Below, piece by piece: positions 1-10,124 of a stretch of DNA of 64,000 nucleotides; positions within the stretch are counted from its first letter, which is position 1; the number at the start of each line of letters is the position of its first letter. The DNA is from Colwellia maritima. GTDB taxonomy: Bacteria; Pseudomonadota; Gammaproteobacteria; Enterobacterales; Alteromonadaceae. The translations under genes were made by a program, and so were the position numbers. The notes beneath the pieces are model-generated. The model was given only the letters and a program-made list of their open reading frames with translations. It was not told the origin of the DNA and ran no database searches. Location: positions 357,133 to 421,132 of the forward strand of contig NZ_JAKKSL010000005.1 in NCBI RefSeq assembly GCF_022669015.1, in the 5' to 3' direction.

Positions 1-510
1 AAATAGGCAATATTACTAATGTTATTACAGAAATAACCAATCAAACAAATTTACTAGCACTTAATGCGGCTATTGAAGCTGCTCGTCTTTGGGGAACATG
101 GGCGTGGATTTTCTGTTGTTGCGGGGGAAGTACGTAATTTAGCTGCGAGAACAGCTGCTGCAGCACAAGACATCAAAACGATGGTTCATGGTTTACAAGA
201 AGAAACTCAAACCGCAGTAAGCTTTATGGAGTCTGGCGTTAAAGATGTGGATCAAAGTCTAAAACTTACTGAAGCTGCTTCAGGTGAGAACCAAGAATTA
301 CACGCTATTGTCGAAAACATGTTTGAAACTATTAATATTATCGAGCAAAACAGTGCCCGTAATGGTGAGACCGCGCGCACCGTCACTGAAGTAACACAAC
401 AAATGGCGAACTCTATTGCTGAGTTGGCGATTAGTTCAAATATGGTTGATACGACAGCGAACAAATTACAGCAATTAGTCGGGGTGTTTAATGTGAGCAA
501 TCAGCGTTAA
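1..510 (+). CDS. Methyl-accepting chemotaxis protein, C-terminal part (frame disrupted)
   Basis: This is the cytoplasmic signalling tip and C-terminal helix of a chemoreceptor; the N-terminal sensor lies outside the window. Frame 3 reads the hairpin signature TNQTNLLALNAAIEAAR. The reading then shifts, and the other frame continues with GEHGRGFSVVAGEVRNLA, the usual next block of the family. The break is at 87-92, where CTTTGG stands in place of the expected GCTGG (Ala-Gly of EAARAGEHG), a one-base gain. The tail is a long Ala/Thr/Gln-rich coiled coil with no CheR-docking pentapeptide. Family assignment is firm; the ligand cannot be told. I think the frameshift is a sequence error (see findings). 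Confidence 0.93.
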
Positions 511-540
511 GTTTGCTTATTGTCTCGCTAGTTTACGTTA

Positions 541-699
541 TACCAGTTTCATTCATTAGGTGATCTATTTTGTACGTAGAAAAAATTGCCAAATACAAGG
601 CATTTATTTCAATTACGTTGTTCTAATTATTAAAAAAATAACAATGTAGTGGGCGATTTTATCAAGTAGAAATGATCACATAGTTAGCGAGATTGGTAT
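541..699. repeat. ~160-bp imperfect palindromic intergenic repeat, copy 1
   Basis: It begins TACCAGTTTCATTCATTAGG and ends with ATGATCACATAGTTAGCGAG followed by ATTGGTAT. The two ends are imperfect inverted repeats of about 25 bp, each ending in GTGATC on its own strand. Near-identical copies lie at 27653-27814, 51187-51350 and, inverted, 60386-60548, with a half copy at 61935-62024. All are intergenic. It looks like a MITE or REP-like element; no ORF is inside. Confidence 0.85.
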
Positions 700-815
700 T
701 AAAAGTCTTTTTCATAAATAAAAGCATATTCTTTTAGTTACTAATTTAGGTAAACTACACCTGTTAATTGGTGTAATAGTAAATTGCCTACAAGTAAGTG
801 GCTAAAGGAATTTTA

Positions 816-1168
816 ATGAAAGTTGAACAGAAAAGCGTTTTAAAAAAACGAGTTATTTGCGCGGTGTTAGTGTTATCTGCATCCTCATGTGCAACGGTTA
901 AAACCATTGACCCACCCAAAAATCATATCAATATTTCTCATTATGGGAAAAAAGCTATTGTGAAAGTATCCCTAGAGTTTACAGTGGCATTTCATATAAT
1001 TTATGTCTGCTTTATGGTGAGCCCAGTAAAAAAGTAAATATAGGTAGTTCGTTTAATAGCATTCCATTTGTTGTTATTGATTCCGCTTTTTCAGCTGTTT
1101 CAGACACTATTGTTTTACCGTACACCCTAGTCATGCAGGCTAATAAAGGTTCAATTAAAGTAAATTAA
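816..1168 (+). CDS. YceK/YidQ-family lipoprotein (frame disrupted by a short poly-A)
   Basis: A small outer-membrane lipoprotein of unknown function. The start at 816 has AAAGGA eight bases upstream. The N-terminus is a signal peptide ending in a lipobox-like SASSC near residue 25. As read, the frame closes at 1037. Adding one A to the A6 run at 948-953 restores a protein of about 117 residues with the family blocks SYCESIPRVYSGISYNLC and DSAFSAVSDTIVLPYTL. The total of 353 bases is one short of a multiple of three, which fits one lost A. It stands alone, followed by a weak terminator hairpin. Confidence 0.75.
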
Positions 1169-1203
1169 TTTTTTTATTTTTTAACTTATTAGATTGATTG
1201 TAA

Positions 1204-1238
1204 AAAAAGCCCATAGATTTGTAATATAAGGGCTTTTC
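1204..1238 (+). terminator. Weak hairpin between two convergent genes
   Basis: An A-rich run, AAGCCC, a loop and GGGCTTTT form a short stem between the lipoprotein (+) and the M2 peptidase (-), so it could serve both. The stem is only about six base pairs with a long loop. Confidence 0.5.
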
Positions 1239-1265
1239 AATTTAACCTAAAATAACGCTAACGAA

Positions 1266-3122
1266 TTAAAAACCGCACTCTTTTCCTTGGTTTTTATCTT
1301 TTAACCAAGTTTGCAATGGAGCAAAGTAGTCTAAAATAGCCGTAGCATCCATTTGTTCATTACCGGTAAGTACTTTGTACGCTTGTTGCCAAGGTTGACT
1401 TGAGCCCATTTCTAACATGGTATTAAGGGCTTTACCTGCTTCTTTGTTGTTGTAAATTGAACAACGGTGAATGGGGTCGGTATTACCAGAAATTTCACAT
1501 AAAGCACGATGAAATTCAAACTGCTGGATGTGCGCTAGGAAATATCGGCTATAAGGAACGCCACCTGGAACATGGTATTTTGCACCCGGATCAAATGCAT
1601 CAGCATCACGTGCTATTGGTGCGGCTACACCTTGATATTTTTCACGTAATTCCCACCACGCAGTGTTGTAGTTTTTAGGTGTTATTTCGCCAGAGTATAC
1701 TTTCCAACGCCATTGATCGACCATTAAACCAAACGGAATAAAAGCCACTTTATCTAACGCTTTTTTCATTAATAAGCCGATATCTTTAGACTCATCAGGA
1801 ATAGTGTCAATTAAGCCAATTTCTTTCAAATACTTGGGTGTTACTGAAAGGGCAATGGTATCGCCAATAGCTTCATGGAAGCCGTCGTTTGCACTATTTT
1901 GGAAATACACTGGTTGGTCTTTATAGGCACGCTGATAGAAATTATGCCCTAACTCATGATGTATTACCGAGAATTCTTCACCTGTTTTTTGAATACACAT
2001 TTTTATGCGTAAATCGTCTTTTGAATCTAAATCCCACGCCGAGGCATGACATATCACGTCCCTATCTGCGGGTTTGGTAAATAAAGAGCGTGTCCAAAAA
2101 GTGTCTGGTAAGGCATCAAAACCAAGCGAGGTGAAAAATTTCTCCGCACCTTTAACCATTTTTATCTCATCATAATTATGTTCCGCTAATTGTTTCGTGA
2201 CATCATAACCAGGATCTGCATCTTCAGGTGCTACGACATCATAGATGTTTCCCCAAGACTGTGCCCACATATTACCAAGTAAATGGGCAGGAATTGGCTT
2301 GTCTTGTGGTACTTTATCTTCACCATACTCTTTACCTAGCTCACTACGAACATAACAATGTAAATCGTCATATAAAGGCTTAACTTGTCCCCATAGACGA
2401 TCTAATTCTTTAGCAAAATCGTCTGCAGGCATATCATAGTTTGAGCGCCACATTGCACCCAAGTCTTTATAGCCCAAGCCTTTGGCACCTTCATTCGCTA
2501 ATTCGGCTTGGCGAGTATATAACGGCTTCATTTTGGGGCTGATTTCTCGCCATCCTTGCCACATTTCTAATAATTCATCGTAATCTCTAGATGTTGCCAT
2601 GGTTGATGTCATATCACCCAGGCTCATTTTTTTACCTGCCTTTGTTGTGTATGTTCCTTTACCATAAATACTACCAAGTTCTGCACCAATTTTCGCAAGT
2701 TCGGCGGATTTAGCTGAATCTTGAGGGGCAGGTAATACTAATGATTGCTTAAGAAAATTTAATTGACGACGTTGTGTTGGATTTACTTCCACGTTGTCAA
2801 ATTTAGCTGCTTGCATTGCAAAGCGCACGCCCGCTTCAGTTGACTTTTGGCTTGCTTCAGCGGCTAGAGACGACGTATCTTCCGTAATAAAATTAGCATA
2901 GATCCATTCTGCGCGAGCACCTGATACACCTAAGGCCACCATTTCTTTGGCTACATTATCTAAAAATACTTGTGCATCTTTACTTGTTAATTTTTTAGTT
3001 GAAATCTGTTCTTTTTTTGTTGTGTCGTTTGAAGCAGCTTCATTTTGGTTGCAGGCACTTAATGACGTTACAACAACTAATGCAATAGCTGTAAATTTAA
3101 ATGTGTTTGTTATGTTTTTCAT
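1266..3122 (-). CDS. Peptidase family M2 (angiotensin-converting-enzyme-like) dipeptidyl carboxypeptidase, lipoprotein
   Basis: A zinc dipeptidyl carboxypeptidase that removes C-terminal dipeptides in the periplasm or at the cell surface. The 618-residue length is normal for bacterial M2 enzymes. The N-terminus is a lipoprotein signal ending in TSLSAC (Cys about residue 24). The zinc motif HHELGHNFYQ is present, followed by the downstream Glu ligand in NDGFHEAIGDT. A Tyr/His-rich block (KYHVPGGVPYSRYFLA) near the C-terminus matches the family's substrate-binding segment. The frame is intact, and the single surviving GCTGG/CCAGC site of the window lies inside this gene near 1520. No operon partner is visible. 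A role in peptide nutrition is inference. Confidence 0.95.
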   Translation of the reverse strand: MKNITNTFKFTAIALVVVTSLSACNQNEAASNDTTKKEQISTKKLTSKDAQVFLDNVAKEMVALGVSGARAEWIYANFITEDTSSLAAEASQKSTEAGVRFAMQAAKFDNVEVNPTQRRQLNFLKQSLVLPAPQDSAKSAELAKIGAELGSIYGKGTYTTKAGKKMSLGDMTSTMATSRDYDELLEMWQGWREISPKMKPLYTRQAELANEGAKGLGYKDLGAMWRSNYDMPADDFAKELDRLWGQVKPLYDDLHCYVRSELGKEYGEDKVPQDKPIPAHLLGNMWAQSWGNIYDVVAPEDADPGYDVTKQLAEHNYDEIKMVKGAEKFFTSLGFDALPDTFWTRSLFTKPADRDVICHASAWDLDSKDDLRIKMCIQKTGEEFSVIHHELGHNFYQRAYKDQPVYFQNSANDGFHEAIGDTIALSVTPKYLKEIGLIDTIPDESKDIGLLMKKALDKVAFIPFGLMVDQWRWKVYSGEITPKNYNTAWWELREKYQGVAAPIARDADAFDPGAKYHVPGGVPYSRYFLAHIQQFEFHRALCEISGNTDPIHRCSIYNNKEAGKALNTMLEMGSSQPWQQAYKVLTGNEQMDATAILDYFAPLQTWLKDKNQGKECGF

Positions 3123-3682
3123 TCTAAATAAGGGAGCTTTATTAATTATTTGGTAAATTTAGTATATTCAAAGATGGTACTAAAGCAAAGGTGCAAGAAG
3201 AGGAGCAACATAAGAATAAAGTGAAGTTTGAACAAAAGGGGGCTTAAGCAATTCACCGAAAAGTTAATAAAAAACCAATGAATTTAATGTAAGAGTTTGT
3301 ATTTAATGTATTTATCTGTTTTTTGTGAAGGCAAATGTATGTCGTCGTACTATTTTCTACTGTATAGAATGTTTAACAGTTTGTAATTATTTAACTAAAT
3401 TTAAGTAAATAAAATGTTAACTTGTTGACTGTGAGAATTAGAACAAAAAAAAGACTCAGAGCAGATTGACAGATCAGGCCACTGAGTCAGTGAATAAACA
3501 TGTATTGTTCACTAAATTAGAAGCGTGTAATCATGATTAGTTCAATATTTCTGCATGAAATATTATAATTGACCATTGTATGTTAATGGCACTTGACCTG
3601 AACGTGATAAATAAGCTATTTTAAACGCTTGTTTGAATTTTAATAAATAATAATGTTGCCTTCATTATTGGTAAAAAGAAAT
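3123..3682. other. Intergenic region upstream of the psrA-like gene
   Basis: About 560 bases without a convincing gene. It holds a hairpin with arms GACTCAG (3453-3459) and CTGAGTC (3482-3488) and the PsrA-like operator annotated separately. The rest is A+T-rich with no recognisable feature. Confidence 0.6.
3622..3635. promoter_or_regulatory. PsrA-type operator (autoregulation)
   Basis: TAAACGCTTGTTTG fits the known PsrA pattern of AAAC, a spacer of two to four bases, then GTTT followed by G or C. It sits about 48 bases before the start of the PsrA-like TetR gene, where an autoregulatory site is expected. Confidence 0.6.
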
Positions 3683-4330
3683 ATGAGTACAAAAAATAAA
3701 ATTTTAGATGCGGCGGAAGTTCTTTTTTCAGATAAAGGATTTAATGGAACATCACTAAGAGAGATCACAAGCCAAGCCGAGGTAAATTTAGCTGCAGTAA
3801 ATTATCATTTTGGCTCAAAAAAAGAGTTGATTAAAGCGGTTATGTCTCGGTACATGAATGAACTCAGTCCCCGTTTAGAGTCTGCTTTAGGTGCATTATG
3901 TACAGATGAAGCATCTCCTACCTTAAATGATGTTTTTTCTGCTTTTATAGATCCGTTGCTTTACTTAAATACATTTAAAGACAATGGTACGAGTATATTC
4001 TTACAATTACTCGGCAGAGGTTATACCGATAGCCAAGGCTTTTTAAGGTGGTTTTTAACCACACAATATCCAGGTGTTTTTACCAACTTCACTAATGCGG
4101 TTCACAAAGCTTATCCAGAGTTAACAGCAGAAGAAATGTTTTGGCGATTACATTTCACTATGGGTACAATTGTTTTTACTATGTCGTCAAGTGACGCGTT
4201 AATTGATATTGCATTGAATGACTTTGAGCGGCAGGTTGATATAGCAGGGGTTATTAGGCAGGTTATTCCGTATGTTGCTCTTTGGTGTAGCAGCGCCTAT
4301 CATCAGATAAGCGCTTGTCATGAGGTGTAA
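3683..4330 (+). CDS. psrA: TetR-family regulator, PsrA type (fatty-acid responsive)
   Basis: A transcription factor that in Pseudomonas and Shewanella represses fatty-acid degradation genes and is released by long-chain acyl ligands. Residues 1-50 form the TetR helix-turn-helix (ILDAAEVLFSDKGFNGTSLR then VNYHFGSKKELI). The C-terminal domain carries TSIFLQLLGRGYTD and FWRLHFTMGTIVFTMSSS, typical of PsrA. I chose the ATG at 3683 over the one at 3653 because MSTKNKIL begins the conserved fold. An AAAC-N4-GTTTG site upstream supports the identity. It ends one base from the convergent dsbB stop. Confidence 0.82.
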   Translation: MSTKNKILDAAEVLFSDKGFNGTSLREITSQAEVNLAAVNYHFGSKKELIKAVMSRYMNELSPRLESALGALCTDEASPTLNDVFSAFIDPLLYLNTFKDNGTSIFLQLLGRGYTDSQGFLRWFLTTQYPGVFTNFTNAVHKAYPELTAEEMFWRLHFTMGTIVFTMSSSDALIDIALNDFERQVDIAGVIRQVIPYVALWCSSAYHQISACHEV

Positions 4331-4331
4331 A

Positions 4332-4850
4332 TTATAATTTTTTTGCCTGTATTAATCGGTTAAGTAAAACCACGGTAAAAGCTAAGGTATATACACCGTA
4401 AACAACAATCATCCATTGTGGCATGCTGTACCCTAAAAATTGCCAACTTATTTCCCCACAATCACCTGTTGCTTCAAATAAAAATGGGATCCACTCGTGT
4501 AAAGGCGCCCACGATGGGAAGTTAGGAATAAACTCACAACTAAAAAATAAAGAACCTGAACTTGCTTGGATTTCCACATGCTCTAACGCGACGAGTAGTC
4601 CCCAAATAGCCCCTGTAGCCCATAAAATATAAGCAATAATGCGGGGGAGTAAATAATTCGATCCGATAAAACCAATGACGCCGGCTAACATAATTGCGCA
4701 GACAGCAACGCGCCGGTATACACACATAATACAAGGTGCCAAGTCTAGTACGTATTGAAAAAATAATGCGCATAGCTCTAGTGCTAAAGCAGACAAGGCT
4801 AATAATAACCAGGGCTTTGAATGGGTTGTTAAATCACTTAAAACGTTCAT
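4332..4850 (-). CDS. dsbB: Disulfide bond formation protein B
   Basis: An inner-membrane quinone reductase that reoxidises DsbA. Four membrane segments are visible. The first periplasmic loop has the redox pair C40-I-M-C43 followed by YRR, and the second has C105 and C131. These are the two essential Cys pairs of DsbB. The 172-residue length is normal. In many gammaproteobacteria dsbB lies beside nhaB; here nhaD sits between them, all on the minus strand. Confidence 0.97.
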   Translation of the reverse strand: MNVLSDLTTHSKPWLLLALSALALELCALFFQYVLDLAPCIMCVYRRVAVCAIMLAGVIGFIGSNYLLPRIIAYILWATGAIWGLLVALEHVEIQASSGSLFFSCEFIPNFPSWAPLHEWIPFLFEATGDCGEISWQFLGYSMPQWMIVVYGVYTLAFTVVLLNRLIQAKKL

Positions 4851-4891
4851 GTTTTTCCTAAAAATTCTATGAGTATTATTGAATTGAAAAT

Positions 4892-4923
4892 AAAAAAGCT
4901 CCTAAAATCAATTAGAAGCTTTT
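4892..4923 (-). terminator. Hairpin between nhaD and dsbB
   Basis: AAAAAGCTCCTAA and TTAGAAGCTTTT can pair around a short AATCAA-type loop. It may attenuate transcription from nhaD into dsbB or end nhaD. Confidence 0.5.
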
Positions 4924-4984
4924 AATTATAACAAATAAACGTTTAATAACATTATTGAAATTGTTACAAGTTTTTTATTGGGTA

Positions 4985-6373
4985 TTAGTTAATCAATAAG
5001 TGAACATAAATGCTAGCGCCATAACCTAATGCAACTACCGGCGTCCATTTAAGGTGACTAAAAAAAGTATAATATCCGCGAGCTTGCCCCATTAGAGCAA
5101 CACCTGCAGCTGAGCCTATTGATAACAAACTACCACCCACACCTGCGGTTAATGTGACTAGTAACCATTGAGTGTGTGACATCTCTGGGTTCATCGTTAA
5201 TACGGCAAACATAACGGGGATGTTATCAACAATAGCAGAGAGAATACCAACCAAAATATTAGCAGTTGTTGCCCCTAATTGACCATACATAAATTCTGAG
5301 GTCATGCCTAAATAACCGATAAAACCTAAACCACCCACGGCTAAAATAACACCATAAAAGAAAAATAAGGTATCCCATTCTGCTTTGGCGATTTTATCAA
5401 AAATATCAAAATCATCTTCAATTTGGTGACCCGTAGGCATATCTGACTTATCAATTTCACCTTGGCCTGATTTACGAATATAGTACCCAAAGAATTTCAA
5501 ATAAGCTAAACCTAGCATCATTCCAAAAACTGGTGGTAGGTGTAAAAAGTTATGGAAAGAAACCGCGGTAATAATGGTTAAAATAAATAAAGCAACAATC
5601 ACCAATCCGCCATTTTTTATTTTTGTCATTTCAGTTGATTGAGAAGTTGGATTCCCTCTTGGTATCGCAAATTGCATTATAAACGCAGGTACAACAAAGT
5701 TAACAACAGAAGGAATGAATAGGTGGAAAAATTCATTAAATTGCACCATGCCTTTTTGCCAAACCATTAACGTGGTTATGTCACCAAATGGGCTAAATGC
5801 ACCACCTGCATTGGCGCCAACTACTATATTAATACAACTTAATGCAATAAATTTTGGCTCATTTTTACCAACGGCAAGAACAACTGCACACATAATTAAG
5901 GCTGTTGTTAAGTTATCAGCAATAGGCGATATAAAGAATGCAAGAATACCTGTTAGCCAGAATAATGTTTTATAACTAAAACCTTTGGCAACTAACCAGT
6001 CACGAAGTGCATCAAAAACATCACGTTCTAACATGGCGTTGATATAGGTCATGGCAACAAGTAAGAAAAAGAAGAGTTCAGCATACTCTAAAAAGTTGTG
6101 ACGAATAGCAACTTCTGCTGAATGCGGCATACCATGAGTACTATAATAATAGGCAATAAGAATCCAAATTATCCCGGCTAATAAAACAGGTTTGGATTTT
6201 CTTAAATGTAGTTGTTCCTCAAGAATAACTAAGGTGTAAGCCAAAACAAAAATAGCAATGGCTGTGTAGCCAATCCAATGAGAAGTTAAATCTATTGTTT
6301 GATGAGTACTATCTGATGCAAAGACAATACTTGGCATCAGCATAACCAGTAAAATGAATATAAGCTGTTTCAT
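4985..6373 (-). CDS. nhaD: Na+/H+ antiporter NhaD
   Basis: An inner-membrane antiporter that exports Na+ (and Li+) in exchange for protons at alkaline pH, common in marine and alkaliphilic bacteria. It has a signal-like first segment ending FAS, then about twelve hydrophobic helices over 462 residues. Family blocks include ISPIADNLTTALIMCAVVLA, NIVVGANAGGAFSPFGDITT and AIVDNIPVMFAVLTM; the paired Asp/Asn in half-helices are the ion-binding signature. The frame is intact. It lies between nhaB and dsbB, 134 bases from dsbB. Confidence 0.96.
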   Translation of the reverse strand: MKQLIFILLVMLMPSIVFASDSTHQTIDLTSHWIGYTAIAIFVLAYTLVILEEQLHLRKSKPVLLAGIIWILIAYYYSTHGMPHSAEVAIRHNFLEYAELFFFLLVAMTYINAMLERDVFDALRDWLVAKGFSYKTLFWLTGILAFFISPIADNLTTALIMCAVVLAVGKNEPKFIALSCINIVVGANAGGAFSPFGDITTLMVWQKGMVQFNEFFHLFIPSVVNFVVPAFIMQFAIPRGNPTSQSTEMTKIKNGGLVIVALFILTIITAVSFHNFLHLPPVFGMMLGLAYLKFFGYYIRKSGQGEIDKSDMPTGHQIEDDFDIFDKIAKAEWDTLFFFYGVILAVGGLGFIGYLGMTSEFMYGQLGATTANILVGILSAIVDNIPVMFAVLTMNPEMSHTQWLLVTLTAGVGGSLLSIGSAAGVALMGQARGYYTFFSHLKWTPVVALGYGASIYVHLLIN

Positions 6374-6585
6374 GTGTGATCTCAGTAAAGTTAAGTTATT
6401 ATGTTTTTATTTTGCCAGATTCTAGCAAACGCAAGGATGCGCAGCAATTAGATTAACGTCGATGATTTGATATGAAACAACTCTTTTTTAAGTAGATATG
6501 TTGATGTATTCAATACTTTTTAGAATCCATGCTATTTTATTTAGATTAACATAGCTCACGTATTATCGATCTAAAATGACACAAA

Positions 6586-6612
6586 TAAAAAAAGCGCCAA
6601 AAGGCGCTTTTT
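6586..6612. terminator. Rho-independent terminator after nhaB
   Basis: A-run, AAGCGCC, loop AAAA, GGCGCTT, T-run. It is symmetric, so usable on both strands. It lies just downstream of the nhaB stop codon on the minus strand. Confidence 0.85.
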
Positions 6613-6638
6613 GTATATTTTTCAGTATCTAAAGACGA

Positions 6639-8229
6639 TCAATGTTTGGGCGGGGCCGAGTGAGACGAGCCGGCTTTGTGATGTTCAATAAGGCCAGATT
6701 CATAAAAGTTTTCAGTAGAATTACTTAGATGACCCGAAGCAATTGCGCCTAAACCAACTAAGGTTAATACCAGAGTATAAGGTAAAGCCATAATCATCAT
6801 TCGTCCATATGATAAACGCACTAGTGGTGCAATTGCTGAAGTTAACAAGAATAAAAAGGCAGCTTGACCATTTGGTGTAGCAACACTTGGTAAATTCGTA
6901 CCAGTATTAATGGCTACCGCGAGTAAATCAAATTGATCGCGTGTTATTTGACCTGCCGCTAATGCATTTTGAACTTCTGTAATATACACAGTACCGACAA
7001 AAACATTATCACTAACCATAGACAATAGACCGTTAGCTAAATAAAACATAACAAGTTGCATATTGCCTTCATAAGTTAATACCCAAGCGATTACTGGGGT
7101 AAAAAGTTGTTGATCAATAATTACAGCAACAACAGCAAAAAATACGGCGAGTAGTGAAGTAAAAGGAAGTGCTTCCTCAAACGCATGGCCAATTTGATGT
7201 TCTTCGGTAATACCGGTAAATGAGGTAGCAAAAACAATAACCGTTAAACCAATTAAACCAACGGGAGCTAAGTGTAATGCCAAGCCGGTAATTAACCATA
7301 CAGCGATAAACCCTTGCATAATAAGTTTTACTGTATCGCGTTTGGTACGTTTTCTGCTTTCTTCTTCATCAAACTCACTGAGTACTTTAAGCACATTAAC
7401 TGGAAGTTTTACTCCATAGCCAAACCATTTCAGCTTTTCTAACAATACGCACGTTATCATGCCTGATAAAAATACCGGTACTGTTACAGGCGACATGCGA
7501 ATTGCAAATTCAATGAATTCCCAACTTGACTTGTTGTCCAATTATCAAGTTTTGTGGTTCGCCCACAATAGTACAAACACCGCCCAGTGCGGTACCAACA
7601 GCGGCATGCATAAGAAGGTTACGCAAATACCCACGAAATTCTCTTAAATCATTACGATTATAGTCAGGCATCTGGTTATCATGGCTATGGTCATGGTCAT
7701 GCTCGGGTTCTTTACCTGACGCGACTTTGTGATAAACAGAATAAAAACCAACCGCGACACTGATAATTACGGCAATAACGGTTAGTGCATCTAAAAAGGC
7801 AGATAAAAAGGCGCCTGAAAAACAAAACAATAATGAAACTAGGGTTTTTGAACGAACATTAGTGACTATTTTAGTAAACAAAAAGAGTAATAAACTTTTC
7901 ATAAAGTAAATGCCCGCAACCATAAATATTAATAGCAGTATTACTTCAATATTGATTACCATTTCATGCATCACTTGATCAGGTGATGTCATTCCAATAA
8001 ATACCGCTTCAATTGCTAATAATCCACCCGGTTGTAATGGGTAACATTTTAATGCCATTGCGAGTGTAAATATAAATTCAACAACTAATGCTTGACCTGC
8101 AATATAGGGGCTTATAACAAAGAATAAAATAGGATTTATTACTAGAAAAGCAATGATAGCTAGTTTGTACCATTCGGGCGATTTTCCCAAAAAATTTTTA
8201 TAAAATGCACTCATAAATGATTGTTGCAT
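6639..8229 (-). CDS. nhaB: Na+/H+ antiporter NhaB (frame disrupted)
   Basis: An electrogenic sodium/proton antiporter of the inner membrane. The N-terminal reading (8229 to about 7530) carries [18 protein letters not shown] and a His/Asp-rich cytoplasmic loop ([10 protein letters not shown]). The second reading continues with [18 protein letters not shown] and ends at 6639. In NhaB these blocks are joined by Ala-Gly, so the break lies at 7524-7530, where the CCAGC expected on the top strand reads CTTGAC. The full span is 1591 bases, one more than a multiple of three. Restored length is about 529 residues, normal for NhaB. I take it as one gene with a sequence error. Confidence 0.93.
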
Positions 8230-8423
8230 ACTCTACCTTTTTTTGTCAGTCGTTAAATATAGTCAGATGAAAATATTCATTATTGAAAAGAGTTTATGCA
8301 CTATTATATGTTTTGTAAATAACAGTATTTAAGATTAAAAACTTACGTATGAATTAAAAGCTAGTTTGACTCGTACATAACAGGGAATGTGATCACTTCT
8401 TTAGTTACAAATAAATTAAACGA

Positions 8424-8442
8424 TTGCACTGATTTTGTGCGA
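8424..8442. promoter_or_regulatory. Possible NtrC-binding site upstream of amt
   Basis: TTGCACTGATTTTGTGCGA is an imperfect inverted repeat of the TGCAC/GTGCA type bound by NtrC. A second similar site, TGTGCATTAAAAGCACT, lies at 8465-8481. Both are 50-110 bases before the sigma54-like element, the usual enhancer distance. Confidence 0.5.
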
Positions 8443-8533
8443 TTTAAGTTTCTTTTCACTACGGCTGTGCATTAAAAGCACTTTTTTTGGGCTTGTTTAA
8501 AGTATCTAACTGTTAAATAAGTAAATTAATTGA

Positions 8534-8549
8534 TGGCGTGCTTTGTGCA
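8534..8549 (+). promoter_or_regulatory. Candidate sigma54 (-24/-12) promoter of amt
   Basis: TGGCGTGCTTTGTGCA has GG and GC separated by exactly ten bases, the defining spacing of sigma54 promoters. Ammonium transporter genes are classic NtrC/sigma54 targets. It would give a leader of about 100-130 bases, containing the hairpin AATAAGCACT/AGTGCTTATT at 8611-8632. Confidence 0.55.
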
Positions 8550-8687
8550 TTAAAGTGCAAAATAAAAAATATAACGAAATTTGAGAAAGTAGCTGCACTA
8601 AATGTTATCAAATAAGCACTAAAGTGCTTATTAAACGCATAATAAGCCACCTATCAAATGAACAATAAAACAATGTTGGAACTAAAG

Positions 8688-9990
8688 ATGTCGAGACTAC
8701 TTTCATTTACCCTATTTATTATACTTTCATTATTACCTGTTTTTGCTGTTGCTAACGACGGATCGCTCAGTGGCGCTAATACTGCTTGGATTTTAACATC
8801 AACGGCATTGGTTTTGTTAATGACGTTACCTGGTTTAGCACTTTTTTATGGCGGTTTAGTTCGTAAAAAAAATGTTCTTTCCATTTTAATGCAGTGTTTT
8901 GCAATTGGCGCTATTTCTTCAATTTTATGGTTGATTGTTGGTTATAGTATTGCCTTTGGTGAAGGAAATGGTTTTATTGGCGACTTTTCAAAAGTGATGA
9001 TGCACGGCATCGGCAAAGATGTTTTATCGGGTGATATTCCTGAAAGTTTATTTATGCTATTTCAAATGACCTTTGCCGTTATTACACCCGCATTGATCAT
9101 TGGTGGATTCGCGGAGCGGATGAAATTTTCTTCGGTGTTGTTATTTAGTGGCTTATGGTTGTTAGCGGTTTATGCACCTGTGACTCATTGGGTATGGGGT
9201 GGCGGTTGGTTAGCGCAAATGGGGGTGTATGATTTTCTTTGGTGGTATTGTGGTGCATATTACGGCAGGTACAGCAGCACTGGTTGCTGCCTTAGTGGTA
9301 GGGCCACGACGTGGTTTTCCTAAAACACCTATGTTACCGCATAATTTAACTATGTCTGTTACGGGTGCCGGTATGTTATGGGTAGGTTGGTTCGGATTCA
9401 ACGGTGGTAGCGCATTAGCTGCCAATGGTGACGCTTCAATGGCAATGTTGGTTACCCATATATCTGCAGCCGCAGGTACATTAACTTGGGCTGCTATTGA
9501 GTGGAAAAAATTTGGTAAAGCGAGTGTGTTAGGCGCCGTAACTGGTATGGTTGCAGGTTTAGGAACTATCACTCCGGCTTCAGGTTTTGTTGGCCCTGGA
9601 GGTGCTTTAATTATTGGTGTAAGTGCAGGTTTTGTCTGTTTTTACGCAACCATTTATATCAAACAAAAATTAAAGATTGATGATTCTTTAGATGTGTTTC
9701 CAGTACATGGTGTTGGTGGTATTTTAGGGACTTTATTCGCGGGTATTTTTTCTGCCACCACGTTAGGAGTCTTTAGTGGTTTTGGTTTTGCTGAAGGTAT
9801 AACGACTATGGCTGAACAAGTAAGTGTGCAGCTAATTGGTATTGTTTCAACTTTTGTATATACAGGTGTAGTGACTTATATTTTGTTAAAAGTAGTTGGC
9901 ATGATGACGAATGGATTACGTGTGGGTGAAGAGCATGAAGCGAGTGGTCTTGATCAGGTTGACCATGAAGAGTCAGGTTATAATCTATAA
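8688..9990 (+). CDS. amt: Ammonium transporter (Amt/MEP/Rh family; frame disrupted)
   Basis: An inner-membrane channel for ammonium uptake. I prefer the ATG at 8688 (GGA seven bases upstream, start of the signal peptide MSRLLSFTLF) over 8658. Family blocks are GLALFYGGLVRKKNVLS, IIGGFAERMKFSS, HITAGTAALVAALVVGPR, WVGWFGFNGGSALAANG and DDSLDVFPVHGVGGILG. The conserved pore His is in VHITAG and the second in FPVHGVGG. The frame breaks at 9237-9242: CTTTGG stands where GCTGG (Ala-Gly of YDFAGGIVVH) is expected, a one-base gain. No glnK follows; the gene is monocistronic with a terminator downstream. The sigma54/NtrC-like upstream region suggests nitrogen control. Confidence 0.94.
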
Positions 9991-10062
9991 ATAATACTAT
10001 GTCATTAAGTGATTTTTCTGCAATAAGCGTTAATACGCGTAACAACATAGATTAATTAAAGG

Positions 10063-10100
10063 AAAGGTTATTCAGTCATATTGGCTGAATAACCTTTTTT
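10063..10100. terminator. Strong bidirectional terminator between amt and yqhD
   Basis: AAAGGTTATTCAG and CTGAATAACCTTTTTT form a 13-bp stem with a short loop and T-run. It can end both amt (+) and yqhD (-). Confidence 0.9.
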
Positions 10101-10124
10101 ATCTACCATATTGATGATGTGTTT

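Noticed and set aside
7561..7647. Plus-strand ORF across the nhaB break
   Set aside because: It is a shadow of the nhaB coding strand with no start signal or domain.
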